Source of the DNA: Paenibacillus alkalitolerans
Lineage (GTDB): Bacteria; Bacillota; Bacilli; Paenibacillales; YIM-B00363
Length of the DNA stretch: 64,000 nt
Direction of reading: 5' to 3'
Assembly: GCF_016482785.1 (NCBI RefSeq)
Contig: NZ_JAEMXM010000008.1
Location: 171,591-235,590 of the forward strand
Positions 8,681-17,262 of the stretch are shown one piece after another (within the stretch, counting starts at the first letter, position 1; every line of letters begins with the position of its first letter). Under the pieces are notes generated by a model that was not told where the DNA came from, did not search any database, and saw nothing but the letters and a program-made list of their open reading frames with translations. Both the position numbers and the translations under genes were made by a program.

Positions 8681-10153
8681 ATGAGCGAACGCAACATATT
8701 GACGACAAATCAAGGCGTGCCGGTAGGAGACAATCAAAATTCGCGGACAGCCGGGCAGCGCGGGCCCACCTTGCTTGAGGATTATCATCTGATTGAGAAG
8801 CTGGCGCATTTCGACCGCGAGCGCATACCCGAACGGGTTGTGCATGCGCGCGGCGCGGGAGCTCACGGCGTATTCGTGTTGGAAAACAGCATGAAGCGGT
8901 ATACGAAAGCGAAATTCCTTCAGGAGCCCGGAACCGAAACGCCGGTGTTCGTAAGGTTCTCGACGGTGATTCACGGACAAGGATCGCCGGAGACGGCGCG
9001 CGATCCGCGGGGATTCGCCGTAAAGTTTTATACGGAGGAAGGAAACTACGATATTGTCGGAAACCATCTGCCGGTGTTTTTTATCCGCGACGCGATCAAA
9101 TTTCCGGATATGGTTCATTCGCTCAAACCCGCCCCCGATACAAATATCCAAACACCGGACCGTTACTGGGATTTCATGACGTTGACGCCGGAGTCGACGC
9201 ACATGCTGCTGTGGGTGTTTTCCGATTACGGCACGCCGGCCAATTACCGGGAGATGGAAGGGTTTGGCGTCCATGCGTTCAAGTGGATCAACGCGGCAGG
9301 CAATTATTTGTATGTCAAATATCACTGGAAGCCTCATCAAGGAGTGCGTAATTTTACGAAAGAAGAGGCGGCGGCTGTCCAAGCGAACGACTTCAACCAT
9401 GCGACGCGCGATTTGTTCGATAACATTCAAGCGGGCAACTTCCCTAAGTGGGATTTGCATATGCAGCTGCTTGCGCCGGAGGACATCGACGATCTGGATT
9501 TCGATCCGCTCGATCCGACGAAGCTGTGGCCGGAAGACCGGTTCCCTCTGCACAAAGTCGGCACTATGACGTTGAATCGCAATCCGGCCAACTTCTTCGC
9601 GGAAGTGGAGCAATCCGCGTTTGCGCCGAGCGCGCTTGTGCCGGGAATAGAAGCGTCGGAGGATAAGCTTCTCCAAGGCCGTCTGTTCTCGTACCCGGAT
9701 ACGCAGCGCCACCGGCTCGGTCCGAACTATCTGCAAATTCCGGTCAATTGTCCGTATGCGCCGGTGCGAAACAACCAACGCGACGGCTTCATGCAGACGA
9801 AGCAGCAGCCTTCCCCGGTCAATTACGAGCCTACGCGCCATGAGGATGCGCCGAAAGAAGCGCCGGAGTACCGGGACAGCACCGTTCCGGTTCATGGGTA
9901 CGCGGGGAGGCAAAAAATCGGTAAAACCAACGATTTTGCCCAGGCTGGGGAAACATACCGCAAATTTACCGGAACGGAACAAGATAATCTGATCCGGAAT
10001 TTGACCTGCGATCTGCAATCCGTTCACGAACGCACGAAGCTGCTGGCGATCTGCAATTTTTACCGGGCGGACCGGCAATTGGGCGAACGGTTGGCGCAGG
10101 GGTTGAACGTGGACATTGCGGGTTACATTTCACAAATTCATACGCGCGAATAA
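8681..10153 (+). CDS. katA: Monofunctional heme catalase
   Basis: A 490-residue clade-3-type catalase that converts hydrogen peroxide to water and oxygen in the cytosol. It shows the distal His55 in ERVVHARGAGAHG, the RFSTV strand, the distal Asn in GNHLPVFFIRDA, and the proximal heme ligand motif RLFSYPDTQRHRLG. ATG at 8681 follows GAGAGGTG at a good distance; an in-frame codon 15 bp upstream overlaps that ribosome site and is less likely. The promoter carries PerR-like and Fur-like boxes, matching peroxide regulation of Bacillus katA. It is a single gene. Confidence 0.95.
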   Translation: MSERNILTTNQGVPVGDNQNSRTAGQRGPTLLEDYHLIEKLAHFDRERIPERVVHARGAGAHGVFVLENSMKRYTKAKFLQEPGTETPVFVRFSTVIHGQGSPETARDPRGFAVKFYTEEGNYDIVGNHLPVFFIRDAIKFPDMVHSLKPAPDTNIQTPDRYWDFMTLTPESTHMLLWVFSDYGTPANYREMEGFGVHAFKWINAAGNYLYVKYHWKPHQGVRNFTKEEAAAVQANDFNHATRDLFDNIQAGNFPKWDLHMQLLAPEDIDDLDFDPLDPTKLWPEDRFPLHKVGTMTLNRNPANFFAEVEQSAFAPSALVPGIEASEDKLLQGRLFSYPDTQRHRLGPNYLQIPVNCPYAPVRNNQRDGFMQTKQQPSPVNYEPTRHEDAPKEAPEYRDSTVPVHGYAGRQKIGKTNDFAQAGETYRKFTGTEQDNLIRNLTCDLQSVHERTKLLAICNFYRADRQLGERLAQGLNVDIAGYISQIHTRE

Positions 10154-10315
10154 ATATCATATATTATGGGAGGACGAACGTGGAGCGGCACGGGACGGAT
10201 TTTCATAAAGCGTTGAGACGCCTGGAAAAAAAATGTTGACACGGTGCGCGAGGGCGTGTTAACTTACGACATGTAAACATCTGGCGAAAATTACTATGGA
10301 AGGAGGGTTCACATC

Positions 10316-10411
10316 ATGTTGGTATTAATGGCTGCCGATCGTCGTTCGTTAAACGGTGTTCATTTCGACAATTATGATGTGACCTCTCGCTTCCGTTTTC
10401 GGGCGCGTTGA
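10316..10411 (+). CDS. Leader peptide of the ABC exporter attenuator (BmrB-like position)
   Basis: A 31-residue peptide (MLVLMAADRRSLNGVH...RFRFRAR) with a strong GGAAGGAGGG ribosome site 8-10 bases before the ATG. No protein family is recognised and the tail is Arg-rich. It lies between a possible TTGACA promoter (10236) and two intrinsic terminators that precede bmrC. Codons 22-25 (10379-10390) contain GTGACCT, which can pair with AGGTCAC in the first terminator. This position and layout match the B. subtilis bmrB leader, whose translation controls bmrCD. Its role here as a cis-acting leader is inferred. Confidence 0.7.
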   Translation: MLVLMAADRRSLNGVHFDNYDVTSRFRFRAR

Positions 10412-10497
10412 CGCTTTTTCTTAATTAAGCGTCAGACGTACGTACGATAAACCAGGCGCAGGTCACGAATCGATCGTGGCGTGCGCTTTTTATTTTC
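10379..10497 (+). promoter_or_regulatory. Translation-coupled transcription attenuator upstream of bmrCD
   Basis: GTGACCT-CT-CGC at 10379-10390, inside the leader ORF, is complementary to GCGC-AGGTCAC at 10456-10466, the 5' arm of the first terminator. A separate hairpin, TGACGCTT/AAGCGTCA (10409-10434), starts at the leader stop codon. Model: a ribosome finishing the leader covers 10379-10390, so the terminator folds. A ribosome stalled earlier leaves the segment free to pair with the terminator arm and allows read-through. This is inferred from base pairing only. Confidence 0.65.
10456..10495 (+). terminator. Attenuator terminator 1 of the bmr leader
   Basis: GCGCA/TGCGC outer stem and CACGA/TCGTG inner stem separated by a small internal loop, followed by TTTTTATTTT. 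Confidence 0.8.
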
Positions 10498-10506
10498 CGT
10501 AAAGGA

Positions 10507-10543
10507 AAAGCACACTGCTAACGTTTTGCGGTGTGCTTTTTTT
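10507..10543 (+). terminator. Attenuator terminator 2 of the bmr leader
   Basis: AAAGCACAC pairs with GTGTGCTTT and the run continues as TTTTTTT. It lies only about 25 bp before the bmrC start, so transcription must pass two terminators to reach the exporter genes. Confidence 0.85.
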
Positions 10544-10568
10544 AGATAGAGGGGAGAGAGATCAGTTT

Positions 10569-12317
10569 ATGCTTTCGGTTTTAGGCAAATTAAGTTGGTT
10601 TTTCCGATTGGAATGGAAACGGTACGCGATCGCGATTCCGCTTCTGGTCTTGGCGGGGTTGATTGAGGTCATTCCACCGAAAATTGTTGGGGATACGATC
10701 GACCGCATCCAGCAAGGGACGCTTACGTGGCCGTTGGTAACGGAAACGCTGCTGCTTCTCGGAGGTCTTGCGTTGGTCATTTACCTCATCACGTATGTGT
10801 GGATGTACCAGCTGTTCGGCGGCGCATTCGTGGTGGAACGACTCTTGAGATCGAAATTGATGCGGCATTTTCTCAAGATGACTCCAACGTTCTATGAGAA
10901 GAACCGCACAGGGGATCTCATGGCGCGAGCGACGAACGACTTGAAGGACGTGTCGATGACGGCAGGCTTCGGGATTTTGACGCTGATCGATTCAACCGTC
11001 TGGATGATGACGCTGCTCGCGGTCATGAGCGTAATGATCTCTTGGAAATTGACGCTGGCCGCGATTATTCCTTTGCCGATCTTGGCGATTTGCATGCAGC
11101 TTTACGGCAAATGGATTCACCTGCGGTTCAAGGCGGCCCAGGACGCATTCGGCGACATGAACGACGGCGTGCTGGAGACGATCTCGGGGACGCGGGTGAT
11201 CCGCGCATTCGTTCAAGAACGGGCGGCGGAGCGCAAGTTCGGCGGCGTTACGGCCGACGTGCTTAGCAAGAACATCGCCGTGACGAAGATCGACTCATTG
11301 TTCGAGCCGACCATTAAGATCATTGTCGGACTGAGCTACCTCATAGGGCTCGGATACGGCGCTTATCTCGTGTTTCGCAGCGAATTGACGGTCGGCGCGC
11401 TCGTCACGTTCAACGTGTACCTCGGGATGCTGATCTGGCCGATGTTTGCGATCGGCGAGCTGATCAACATCATGCAGCGCGGCAACGCTTCGTTGGATCG
11501 GGTGAATGAAACGCTCTCGTATCCTGCGGATGTGGACGAATCGCCAAACGCGGTTCGTGTCGATGAGCCGGCGGCGATCGAGTTCCGCAATGTGACGTTC
11601 CGTTACCCGTCTTCCGAAGGAGACAACTTGCGCGACCTGAATATAAAGCTTGAACGGGGCCAGACGCTCGGTATCGTCGGGCGGACGGGAAGCGGGAAGA
11701 CGACGCTCATTAAGCAGCTTCTGCGCGAGTATCCGAATGGGGACGGCTCGATTTGCGTCTCCGGCGAACCGATCGAAAACATTGCATTCGACGATTTGAA
11801 GCGCTGGATCGGTTACGTGCCGCAAAATCCGTTCTTGTTCTCGCGGACCGTTCGTGAAAATATATTGTTCGCCAAAGGAGATCAAGCGGAAGACCGGTTG
11901 AATGAAGCGATCGAGTTGTCCGCTTTCAAGAAAGATTTGGAGTTTCTTCCGCAAGGACTGGAGACGCTTGTCGGCGAGAAGGGCGTCGCCCTCTCCGGCG
12001 GTCAGAAACAGCGCGTATCCATTGCGCGCGCCTTGCTGGCCAATCCCGAAATATTGATTCTCGACGACGCGCTCTCCGCGGTTGACGCCAAGACGGAAAG
12101 CGAGATCATCTCGAACATCCGCCGCTCCCGCGCGGGAAAGACGACGTTGATCGTAACGCACCGTCTCTCGGCCGTGCAGCACGCCGATCATATCGTCGTG
12201 CTCGACGACGGGCGCATTGTGGAAGAGGGAACTCATGAGCAGCTGCTTGCCGCAGGCGGGTGGTACCGCGAGCAATGGGAGCGGCAGCAGGCGGAAGCGA
12301 CGTTGGAAGGCGCGTAA
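10569..12317 (+). CDS. bmrC: Heterodimeric ABC multidrug exporter subunit, BmrC/YheI type
   Basis: A 582-residue half-transporter with six membrane helices (about residues 15-300) and a C-terminal ATPase. Walker A GRTGSGKTT lies around 371-379 and the signature LSGGQ around 475. Walker B ILILDD ends in Asp500 where the catalytic Glu normally stands. This degenerate site is the hallmark of the BmrC-like half of asymmetric exporters. ATG at 10569 is chosen over an upstream in-frame codon that lies inside the terminator; AGGGGAGAG precedes it. Its partner follows 53 bp downstream. The pair is expected to expel drugs through the cell membrane using ATP. Expression is probably released by the leader attenuator when ribosomes stall. 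Confidence 0.88.
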   Translation: MLSVLGKLSWFFRLEWKRYAIAIPLLVLAGLIEVIPPKIVGDTIDRIQQGTLTWPLVTETLLLLGGLALVIYLITYVWMYQLFGGAFVVERLLRSKLMRHFLKMTPTFYEKNRTGDLMARATNDLKDVSMTAGFGILTLIDSTVWMMTLLAVMSVMISWKLTLAAIIPLPILAICMQLYGKWIHLRFKAAQDAFGDMNDGVLETISGTRVIRAFVQERAAERKFGGVTADVLSKNIAVTKIDSLFEPTIKIIVGLSYLIGLGYGAYLVFRSELTVGALVTFNVYLGMLIWPMFAIGELINIMQRGNASLDRVNETLSYPADVDESPNAVRVDEPAAIEFRNVTFRYPSSEGDNLRDLNIKLERGQTLGIVGRTGSGKTTLIKQLLREYPNGDGSICVSGEPIENIAFDDLKRWIGYVPQNPFLFSRTVRENILFAKGDQAEDRLNEAIELSAFKKDLEFLPQGLETLVGEKGVALSGGQKQRVSIARALLANPEILILDDALSAVDAKTESEIISNIRRSRAGKTTLIVTHRLSAVQHADHIVVLDDGRIVEEGTHEQLLAAGGWYREQWERQQAEATLEGA

Positions 12318-12370
12318 TCTCCGTGTATCGTCTGTGAACTGTTTTAAAGGGGAAGGTGGAAGAACAACCG

Positions 12371-14509
12371 ATGAACAATGATTTCGATTTTGAGCTGGAC
12401 CGCGAAGCGGTGCGCAGAGCGCGTCCGGGCAAGCGGTTATGGAATTACGCGCTGCTCTACAAGACGCCTCTTATACTTGCGCTTCTCATGCTTGCGATTG
12501 CGATCGGGACGGAATTGGTCGGCCCGTTCATCGCCAAGCGAATGATCGACGAACACGTCTCCGGCATCGAGAAACCGTGGTACAAGGTAGAGGCGGGAAA
12601 GGCAGGCGGCGTGGAGTATGAAGGAGCTTTATGGAAGCGGGGCGACCGTGTCCCGGAGGAGGCAAGAAGGGAAGAAGCGCGCGTGCTTCAAGTCGGCCGC
12701 GAGTTCTTCTTTATTCCCGGAGGCATTAAGGAGGACGGCGAACGAACCGTCAGCAAGAACGACAACGGTACCGCCTTCTTAACGATCACCAAAGACGGAA
12801 CGGCCTCCACATACGAGGCGAACCCATTGACATCCGATCAAGTTTTCGCATTCTACAGGCCGGAAATTGCGGGCATTCTCGATTTGTCGTGGATTTACTT
12901 GGGATTGATGGCGGTGTCGGCGATTTTCAGCTACGGCCAGCGCTATTGGCTGCAGGCGTCGGCGAACCGGATCATACGGCGGATGAGAGACGACGTGTTC
13001 GCGCACATCAACCGTCTGCCGATCCGATACTTCGACAATTTGCCTGCCGGCAAAGTGGTATCGAGAATTACGAACGACACGGAAGCGATCAAAGATTTGT
13101 ACGTTACGGTGCTGGCGAACTTCTTCTCCGGAACGCTCTATATTTTGTCGATTATCGGAGCGATGTTCCTGCTGGATGCCCGTCTTGCGCTCATCTGTAT
13201 GCTGATCATTCCGATACTGGCGGTATGGATCGTCATATACCGGAAATATGCGGCTAATTACAACCGAGTCATCCGGTCGACGCTGTCCGAGATGAACGGG
13301 ATGATCAACGAATCGATCCAAGGGATGCCGATTATCCAGGCGTTTCGCCGGGAGAAGAAGCAGGAGCAGGAATTCGAAGCGTATAATAATCGTTATTTCG
13401 ACTACCGCAACAAGCTGTTGAATTTGAACGCATTGACTTCGCACAACCTCGTCGGCGTCATCCGGAATATCGCTTTTGTCGCGATGATTTGGTATTTCGG
13501 CGGCGTGTCTCTAGGCTCTGTAGCGGGCGGCATATCGTTAGGTATTCTATACGCGTTCGTAGATCTGTTGAACCGCATGTTCCACCCGATCGTCAATATC
13601 GTCAACCAGCTCCCGAATCTGGAGCAAGCGCTCGTCAGCGCGGAGCGCGTCTTTGTCCTGCTGGATGAAGAAGGCGAAGACGTTTCCGATGAAAAAATGG
13701 CGCGCTATAAAGGAAATGTCGTGTTCGACAACGTTTGGTTCTCCTATACAGAAGGAGAGCCGGTGCTTAAAGGCATTTCGTTCGAAGCGAAGCAGGGCCA
13801 GACGGTCGCGCTGGTAGGCCATACCGGCTCCGGCAAGAGCTCGATCCTGAACCTGCTCTTCCGCTTCTACGACGTCGATTCGGGACGCATTACGATCGAC
13901 GGGCAAGACATTCGCGAGCTGCCGCGCCAGACGCTTCGCGGTCATATGGGCATCGTGCTGCAGGATCCGTTCCTGTTCACCGGAACGATCGCTTCCAACG
14001 TGTCGCTCGACGACCCGTCGATTTCAAGAGAACGAATCGAGAAGGCGCTTAAGGACGTAGGGGCCGACCGGTCGCTCGCGCACCTTCCCAATGGTATCGA
14101 CGAGCCCGTCATTGAGAAGGGCAGCACGCTGTCCGCGGGACAGCGCCAGCTCATCTCGTTCGCGCGCGCTCTTGCGTTCGATCCCGCGATTTTGATCTTG
14201 GACGAAGCGACATCGAACATCGACACCGAGACGGAAGCGGTCATCCAAGATGCGTTGGATGTTGTGAAGAAAGGCCGCACGACGTTTGTAATCGCGCACC
14301 GGTTGTCGACGATCAAGAGCGCCGATCTCATTCTCGTCCTCGACCGAGGGGAAATTGCGGAGCGCGGATCGCATGACGAGCTGATGGCCGTCGGCGGCAA
14401 ATACTATCAGATGTACCAGCTGCAGCAAGGGCACGGGCCTGCGGGCAGACCCGCCGGAACCGAATCCGGCAAAGGCGTCCCGTCCCCTGCGGCCGCTCCC
14501 AGCATGTAG
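12371..14509 (+). CDS. bmrD: Heterodimeric ABC multidrug exporter subunit, BmrD/YheH type
   Basis: A 712-residue half-transporter, partner of the preceding gene. It has an extra hydrophilic insert of roughly 100 residues (about 60-165) between the first two membrane helices, corresponding to the extracellular domain known in BmrD. The ATPase has Walker A GHTGSGKSS, a non-standard signature LSAGQ, and canonical Walker B ILILDEATSNID with the catalytic Glu. Combined with the Asp in BmrC, this gives one active and one degenerate ATP site. ATG at 12371 is preferred to GTG at 12356, which overlaps the GGAAGGTGG ribosome site. A Pro/Gly-rich tail follows the ATPase. A terminator closes the operon. 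Confidence 0.88.
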   Translation: MNNDFDFELDREAVRRARPGKRLWNYALLYKTPLILALLMLAIAIGTELVGPFIAKRMIDEHVSGIEKPWYKVEAGKAGGVEYEGALWKRGDRVPEEARREEARVLQVGREFFFIPGGIKEDGERTVSKNDNGTAFLTITKDGTASTYEANPLTSDQVFAFYRPEIAGILDLSWIYLGLMAVSAIFSYGQRYWLQASANRIIRRMRDDVFAHINRLPIRYFDNLPAGKVVSRITNDTEAIKDLYVTVLANFFSGTLYILSIIGAMFLLDARLALICMLIIPILAVWIVIYRKYAANYNRVIRSTLSEMNGMINESIQGMPIIQAFRREKKQEQEFEAYNNRYFDYRNKLLNLNALTSHNLVGVIRNIAFVAMIWYFGGVSLGSVAGGISLGILYAFVDLLNRMFHPIVNIVNQLPNLEQALVSAERVFVLLDEEGEDVSDEKMARYKGNVVFDNVWFSYTEGEPVLKGISFEAKQGQTVALVGHTGSGKSSILNLLFRFYDVDSGRITIDGQDIRELPRQTLRGHMGIVLQDPFLFTGTIASNVSLDDPSISRERIEKALKDVGADRSLAHLPNGIDEPVIEKGSTLSAGQRQLISFARALAFDPAILILDEATSNIDTETEAVIQDALDVVKKGRTTFVIAHRLSTIKSADLILVLDRGEIAERGSHDELMAVGGKYYQMYQLQQGHGPAGRPAGTESGKGVPSPAAAPSM

Positions 14510-14514
14510 TTACG

Positions 14515-14551
14515 AAGGCTTACTGCAAAGTGCTTGCAGTAAGCCTTTTTT
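14515..14551 (+). terminator. Terminator of the bmrCD operon
   Basis: A long stem, AAGGCTTACTGCAA paired with TTGCAGTAAGCCTT, followed by TTTTTT, 5 bp after the bmrD stop. Confidence 0.93.
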
Positions 14552-14973
14552 CGTGATCTCAGAAAGTATAAGGTTGATTTCGGCGTTAGCCGGCGTAACC
14601 GGCTAACCGTACAATAAGTCGCCTTTCCTGATTCCCCCGGGAGAAGAAAGCATAACCTAAGATTGACTTGTTTCAAAGCTTCCTTATGAACTGTACCGGT
14701 ACAGATTATATTTATTGCTGCTGTTGAGAATATTTATCGGTATCTGTACAGGTACAGATAAGCGAATTACATCCGATAATATCAAAAAAAATGGCGTCTG
14801 TACCGGTACAGATTAAAAGGTGCTCAATGGAAATGTATGAATCCCGCTCCCTATGCACAGTGCGGAGATGATTTCATGAACTTATTGTGACACCCGGCGC
14901 CGAAGTTTGCTTTCGCGGGATAAATTTCGCTATGATGAGGGTATAAATGTATCGAGAAGGAAGGATTTCGCAC
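14552..14973 (+). promoter_or_regulatory. Intergenic region with three evenly spaced TGTACCGGTACA palindromes
   Basis: No gene is seen in these 420 bp. Three copies of the palindrome CTGTACC/aGGTACAG lie at 14691-14704, 14743-14758 and 14797-14812. Their centres are 53 and 54 bp apart, close to five helical turns, so a regulator could occupy one face of the DNA. A separate hairpin, TTAGCCGG/CCGGCTAA, lies near 14585-14605. The palindromes precede yozB, 160-280 bp upstream of its start. The regulator is unknown; a TetR- or GntR-type protein would fit the symmetry. Confidence 0.7.
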
Positions 14974-15507
14974 ATGTCACCGACCAAAGAACGCAACTAT
15001 ACGCCGCTTATCGTAACGCTCTCGATTGCGGTCAATGCGATTGTCGCCATTCTCTTCTTCCTGCCGGAGGCGGAGGGACTCGAACATATCGACTTCACGA
15101 TCTTGCCGATGCTCAACGCGGTGTTCAACAGCTTCACTTTCGTCTTTCTCTTAATGGCGCTCTTTTTTATCAGAAAGAAAAATATTAAGGTTCACCGAAA
15201 CTTTATTTTTGCCGCATTTACTTCAACTTTATTATTCTTGTTATCGTACGTGACCTACCATTACGCTACCGAATCCACCCCATACGGCGGCGAAGGGATT
15301 ATCCGGTACGTGTACTTCTTTATCTTGATTACGCATATCGTGCTGGCGATTGTGATCGTTCCGCTTGCGCTGCTTACGACGGCCCGGGCGTTGAACAACA
15401 AGGTGGAGCTTCACCGAAAGATCGCGCGTTGGACGATGCCGCTATGGCTATATGTCAGCATTACGGGCGTAATCGTCTATCTGATGATATCGCCTTACTA
15501 CGAATAA
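14974..15507 (+). CDS. yozB: DUF420 membrane protein, YozB family
   Basis: A 177-residue integral membrane protein with about five hydrophobic helices (LIVTLSIAVNAIVAILFF near the start, AVFNSFTFVFLLMALFF, and others). A characteristic His is in VHRNFIF and another in LHRKIARWTMPLWLYVS. The pattern and length match DUF420 (B. subtilis YozB, 178 residues), often linked to cytochrome oxidase assembly regions; no function is established. ATG at 14974 follows GAAGGAAGG; the in-frame ATG nine codons upstream overlaps that site. It is a single gene with its own terminator, downstream of three regulatory palindromes. Confidence 0.85.
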   Translation: MSPTKERNYTPLIVTLSIAVNAIVAILFFLPEAEGLEHIDFTILPMLNAVFNSFTFVFLLMALFFIRKKNIKVHRNFIFAAFTSTLLFLLSYVTYHYATESTPYGGEGIIRYVYFFILITHIVLAIVIVPLALLTTARALNNKVELHRKIARWTMPLWLYVSITGVIVYLMISPYYE

Positions 15508-15516
15508 CGTACGACG

Positions 15517-15562
15517 ATAAAGACCGGTTTTTCAGGGCGCCTGAAAGCCGGTCTTTATTTTT
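15517..15562 (+). terminator. Terminator of yozB
   Basis: ATAAAGACCGG pairs with CCGGTCTTTAT; the inner TTTCAG/CTGAAA adds a second stem; TTTTTAT follows. The complementary A-run lets it serve the opposite gene as well. Confidence 0.88.
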
Positions 15563-15627
15563 ATCCTCGCCTAAATAATCACTTGAGAAGACATCATTTG
15601 GTATCCTATGATGCCGGGAGACCGATG

Positions 15628-16275
15628 TTACTGTGTTGCTGACCCTTCTTGCTGCAATGCCCATTCCATTGCGCGAAGCATATCGCGGGGCGGCCTCGCT
15701 CCGGACATACTGTACTTGTTGTTGATCAGGAAGAACGGCACCCCGGTTACACCGATCGCCCTTGCGTCTCGCAAGTCGCGCTTCACATCGTCCGATCCTT
15801 CGCCTGCCGCAAGGCGGTCCGCAATGCGCTCCGAATCCGGCATGCCGGCCGTTACCGCTATCTTAGCCAATTCATCCGGAAGGCCGATATTGACGTTGCG
15901 TTCAAAGTGAGCTTCCGTTATAGCGTCAAATAACGCCTCTCGCAAATCCTCGGGAGCGAAAGCCATTAACCGGTGGGCGTACATGGTATTCGGGGCGATG
16001 GTAAGATGATCGAAGTCGAACCGTACCCCGGCCGCTTTCCCCGCCTCCGTCACATGGGAGATCATCGCCTCCAGCTGCGCTTCGCTCACGCCCTTGCGAA
16101 TAATAAACCATTCGCGAAAATTTTCGCCTTCCATCGGCACATTCGGATCGAGCATGTATGCACGGAAGCGGACTTGCACCGGTTCGCCTTGCCATTCCTT
16201 AAGCGCGTCCTTCAAATGCTTCTTGCCGATTCGGCACCATGGACAAACCATATCTGAAAACACATCGATGATCAT
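15628..16275 (-). CDS. DsbA-family oxidoreductase, FrnE-like
   Basis: A 215-residue thioredoxin-fold protein with the FrnE-type start MIIDVFSDMVCPWCRIGKKHL and a CPWC active site (Cys11, Cys14). An inserted helical domain follows (about 60-150). The cis-Pro loop is GVTGVPFFLINNKY. Such proteins act as cytosolic disulfide oxidoreductases or isomerases in stress tolerance; the substrate is unknown. There is no signal peptide. ATG at 16275 is chosen; a GTG two codons upstream is also possible because AAGGA lies between. It is divergent from guaD. Confidence 0.85.
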   Translation of the reverse strand: MIIDVFSDMVCPWCRIGKKHLKDALKEWQGEPVQVRFRAYMLDPNVPMEGENFREWFIIRKGVSEAQLEAMISHVTEAGKAAGVRFDFDHLTIAPNTMYAHRLMAFAPEDLREALFDAITEAHFERNVNIGLPDELAKIAVTAGMPDSERIADRLAAGEGSDDVKRDLRDARAIGVTGVPFFLINNKYSMSGARPPRDMLRAMEWALQQEGSATQ

Positions 16276-16321
16276 GTTCACACCGTCCTTGTCTGTTCAA
16301 ATTATAAGAAAACCTCTTTGA

Positions 16322-16488
16322 CTCTAGAATCTAGAGGGTAAGCCCCTTTCACTGTATTGTACATATCTTGTGACAAAAAGGAAACAAGTTACGAAACGCA
16401 TGAATTAATATCGGCCGATGATGAAAATATGCTAAAATAATGGAGCATCTTTGATGAATCGTTAAGGAGCCAATCGTACGATTGGCTC
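16322..16488. promoter_or_regulatory. Palindromes between the FrnE-like gene and guaD
   Basis: A perfect 22-bp palindrome lies at 16467-16488 (half-site GAGCCAATCGT), 35 bp before guaD. A 15-bp near-palindrome CTCTAGAATCTAGAG lies at 16322-16336 near the start of the divergent gene. The first could form a strong RNA hairpin or an operator; neither has a T-run. The regulators are unknown. Confidence 0.5.
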
Positions 16489-16522
16489 GCAGTGTTCAAA
16501 GACGAGCAAGGGGGATGTATAT

Positions 16523-16993
16523 ATGGATAGAGAAGAGTGGATGCGGGAAGCGGTACGGCTGGCTCGCGAAAATGCCGCGAACGGACAGGGCGGTCCTTTC
16601 GGCGCTATAGTAGTGAAGGACGGGCGCATTATTGCCGCCGGCGTCAATCAGGTGACAACCTCGAACGACCCGACCGCGCATGCGGAAGTTCAAGCGATCC
16701 GGGCCGCTTGCAAGGAGCTCGGCACGTTCCAACTGTCCGACTGTGAAATCTATACCAGCTGCGAACCGTGCCCCATGTGCATAGGAGCCATCTATTGGGC
16801 GCGTCCGAAGGCGGTATATTATGCGGCGACGAAGGAAGAAGCGGCGGCCATCGGTTTTGACGATCATTTCATATACGAGGAGATCGACAAGCCGATCGAA
16901 CATCGGAGACTTCCCATGAGACGCATGACTCCGGACGGATATCATGCGCCGTTCGACGCATGGTCGTCATCCGCGGATAAAGTGGAGTATTAG
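16523..16993 (+). CDS. guaD: Guanine deaminase
   Basis: A 156-residue cytidine-deaminase-fold enzyme that converts guanine to xanthine. Zinc and catalytic residues match B. subtilis GuaD in position: His53 and Glu55 in AHAEV, Cys83 and Cys86 in EPCPMC. The C-terminal swapped segment FDDHFIYEEIDKP is typical of this subfamily. ATG at 16523 follows AAGGGGG. It is a single gene with a bidirectional terminator downstream. A nearby member of the tRNA adenosine deaminase family would be shorter and carry a different C-terminus. Confidence 0.92.
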   Translation: MDREEWMREAVRLARENAANGQGGPFGAIVVKDGRIIAAGVNQVTTSNDPTAHAEVQAIRAACKELGTFQLSDCEIYTSCEPCPMCIGAIYWARPKAVYYAATKEEAAAIGFDDHFIYEEIDKPIEHRRLPMRRMTPDGYHAPFDAWSSSADKVEY

Positions 16994-17041
16994 AACTTCG
17001 GAGGCAGCTGCAAATCTTGTCGAAATTATGACTTAGGGCGC

Positions 17042-17077
17042 AAAAAAGGAGCGAATTTCCAAATCGCTCCTTTTTTG
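17042..17077 (+). terminator. Terminator of guaD (bidirectional)
   Basis: AAAAAAGGAGCGA pairs with TCGCTCCTTTTTT, with A- and T-runs on both sides, about 50 bp after guaD. Confidence 0.92.
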
Positions 17078-17107
17078 TGAGTGAATAATGGGACATTGAT
17101 CCTATAT

Positions 17108-17262
17108 CTAATAGTCTTTATCGTCGCATTTTTCGACAAAACTCCATAGTTCTTTATTCTTGTTGCAGTTCATTTTAAAATAATCAATTAGTCGGATGGT
17201 AGTAGGGAACATTTTCCCTTTATTATTGGAGTCGTCAGGTTCAGACAATTTTCGCTGAATCT
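17108..17262 (-). pseudogene. Possible 3' remnant of an unidentified gene
   Basis: The minus strand encodes IQRKLSEPDDSNNKGKMF...FVEKCDDKDY before a stop at 17108. The composition is protein-like and AT-rich compared with neighbours. No start, ribosome site or family is recognisable, and the frame runs upstream into the riboswitch, so it looks like the truncated tail of a lost gene. Chance cannot be excluded. Confidence 0.3.

Noticed and set aside
8627..10078. Long minus-strand reading frame opposite katA
   Set aside because: It is an antisense shadow caused by codon bias; the plus strand has a complete catalase with catalytic residues.
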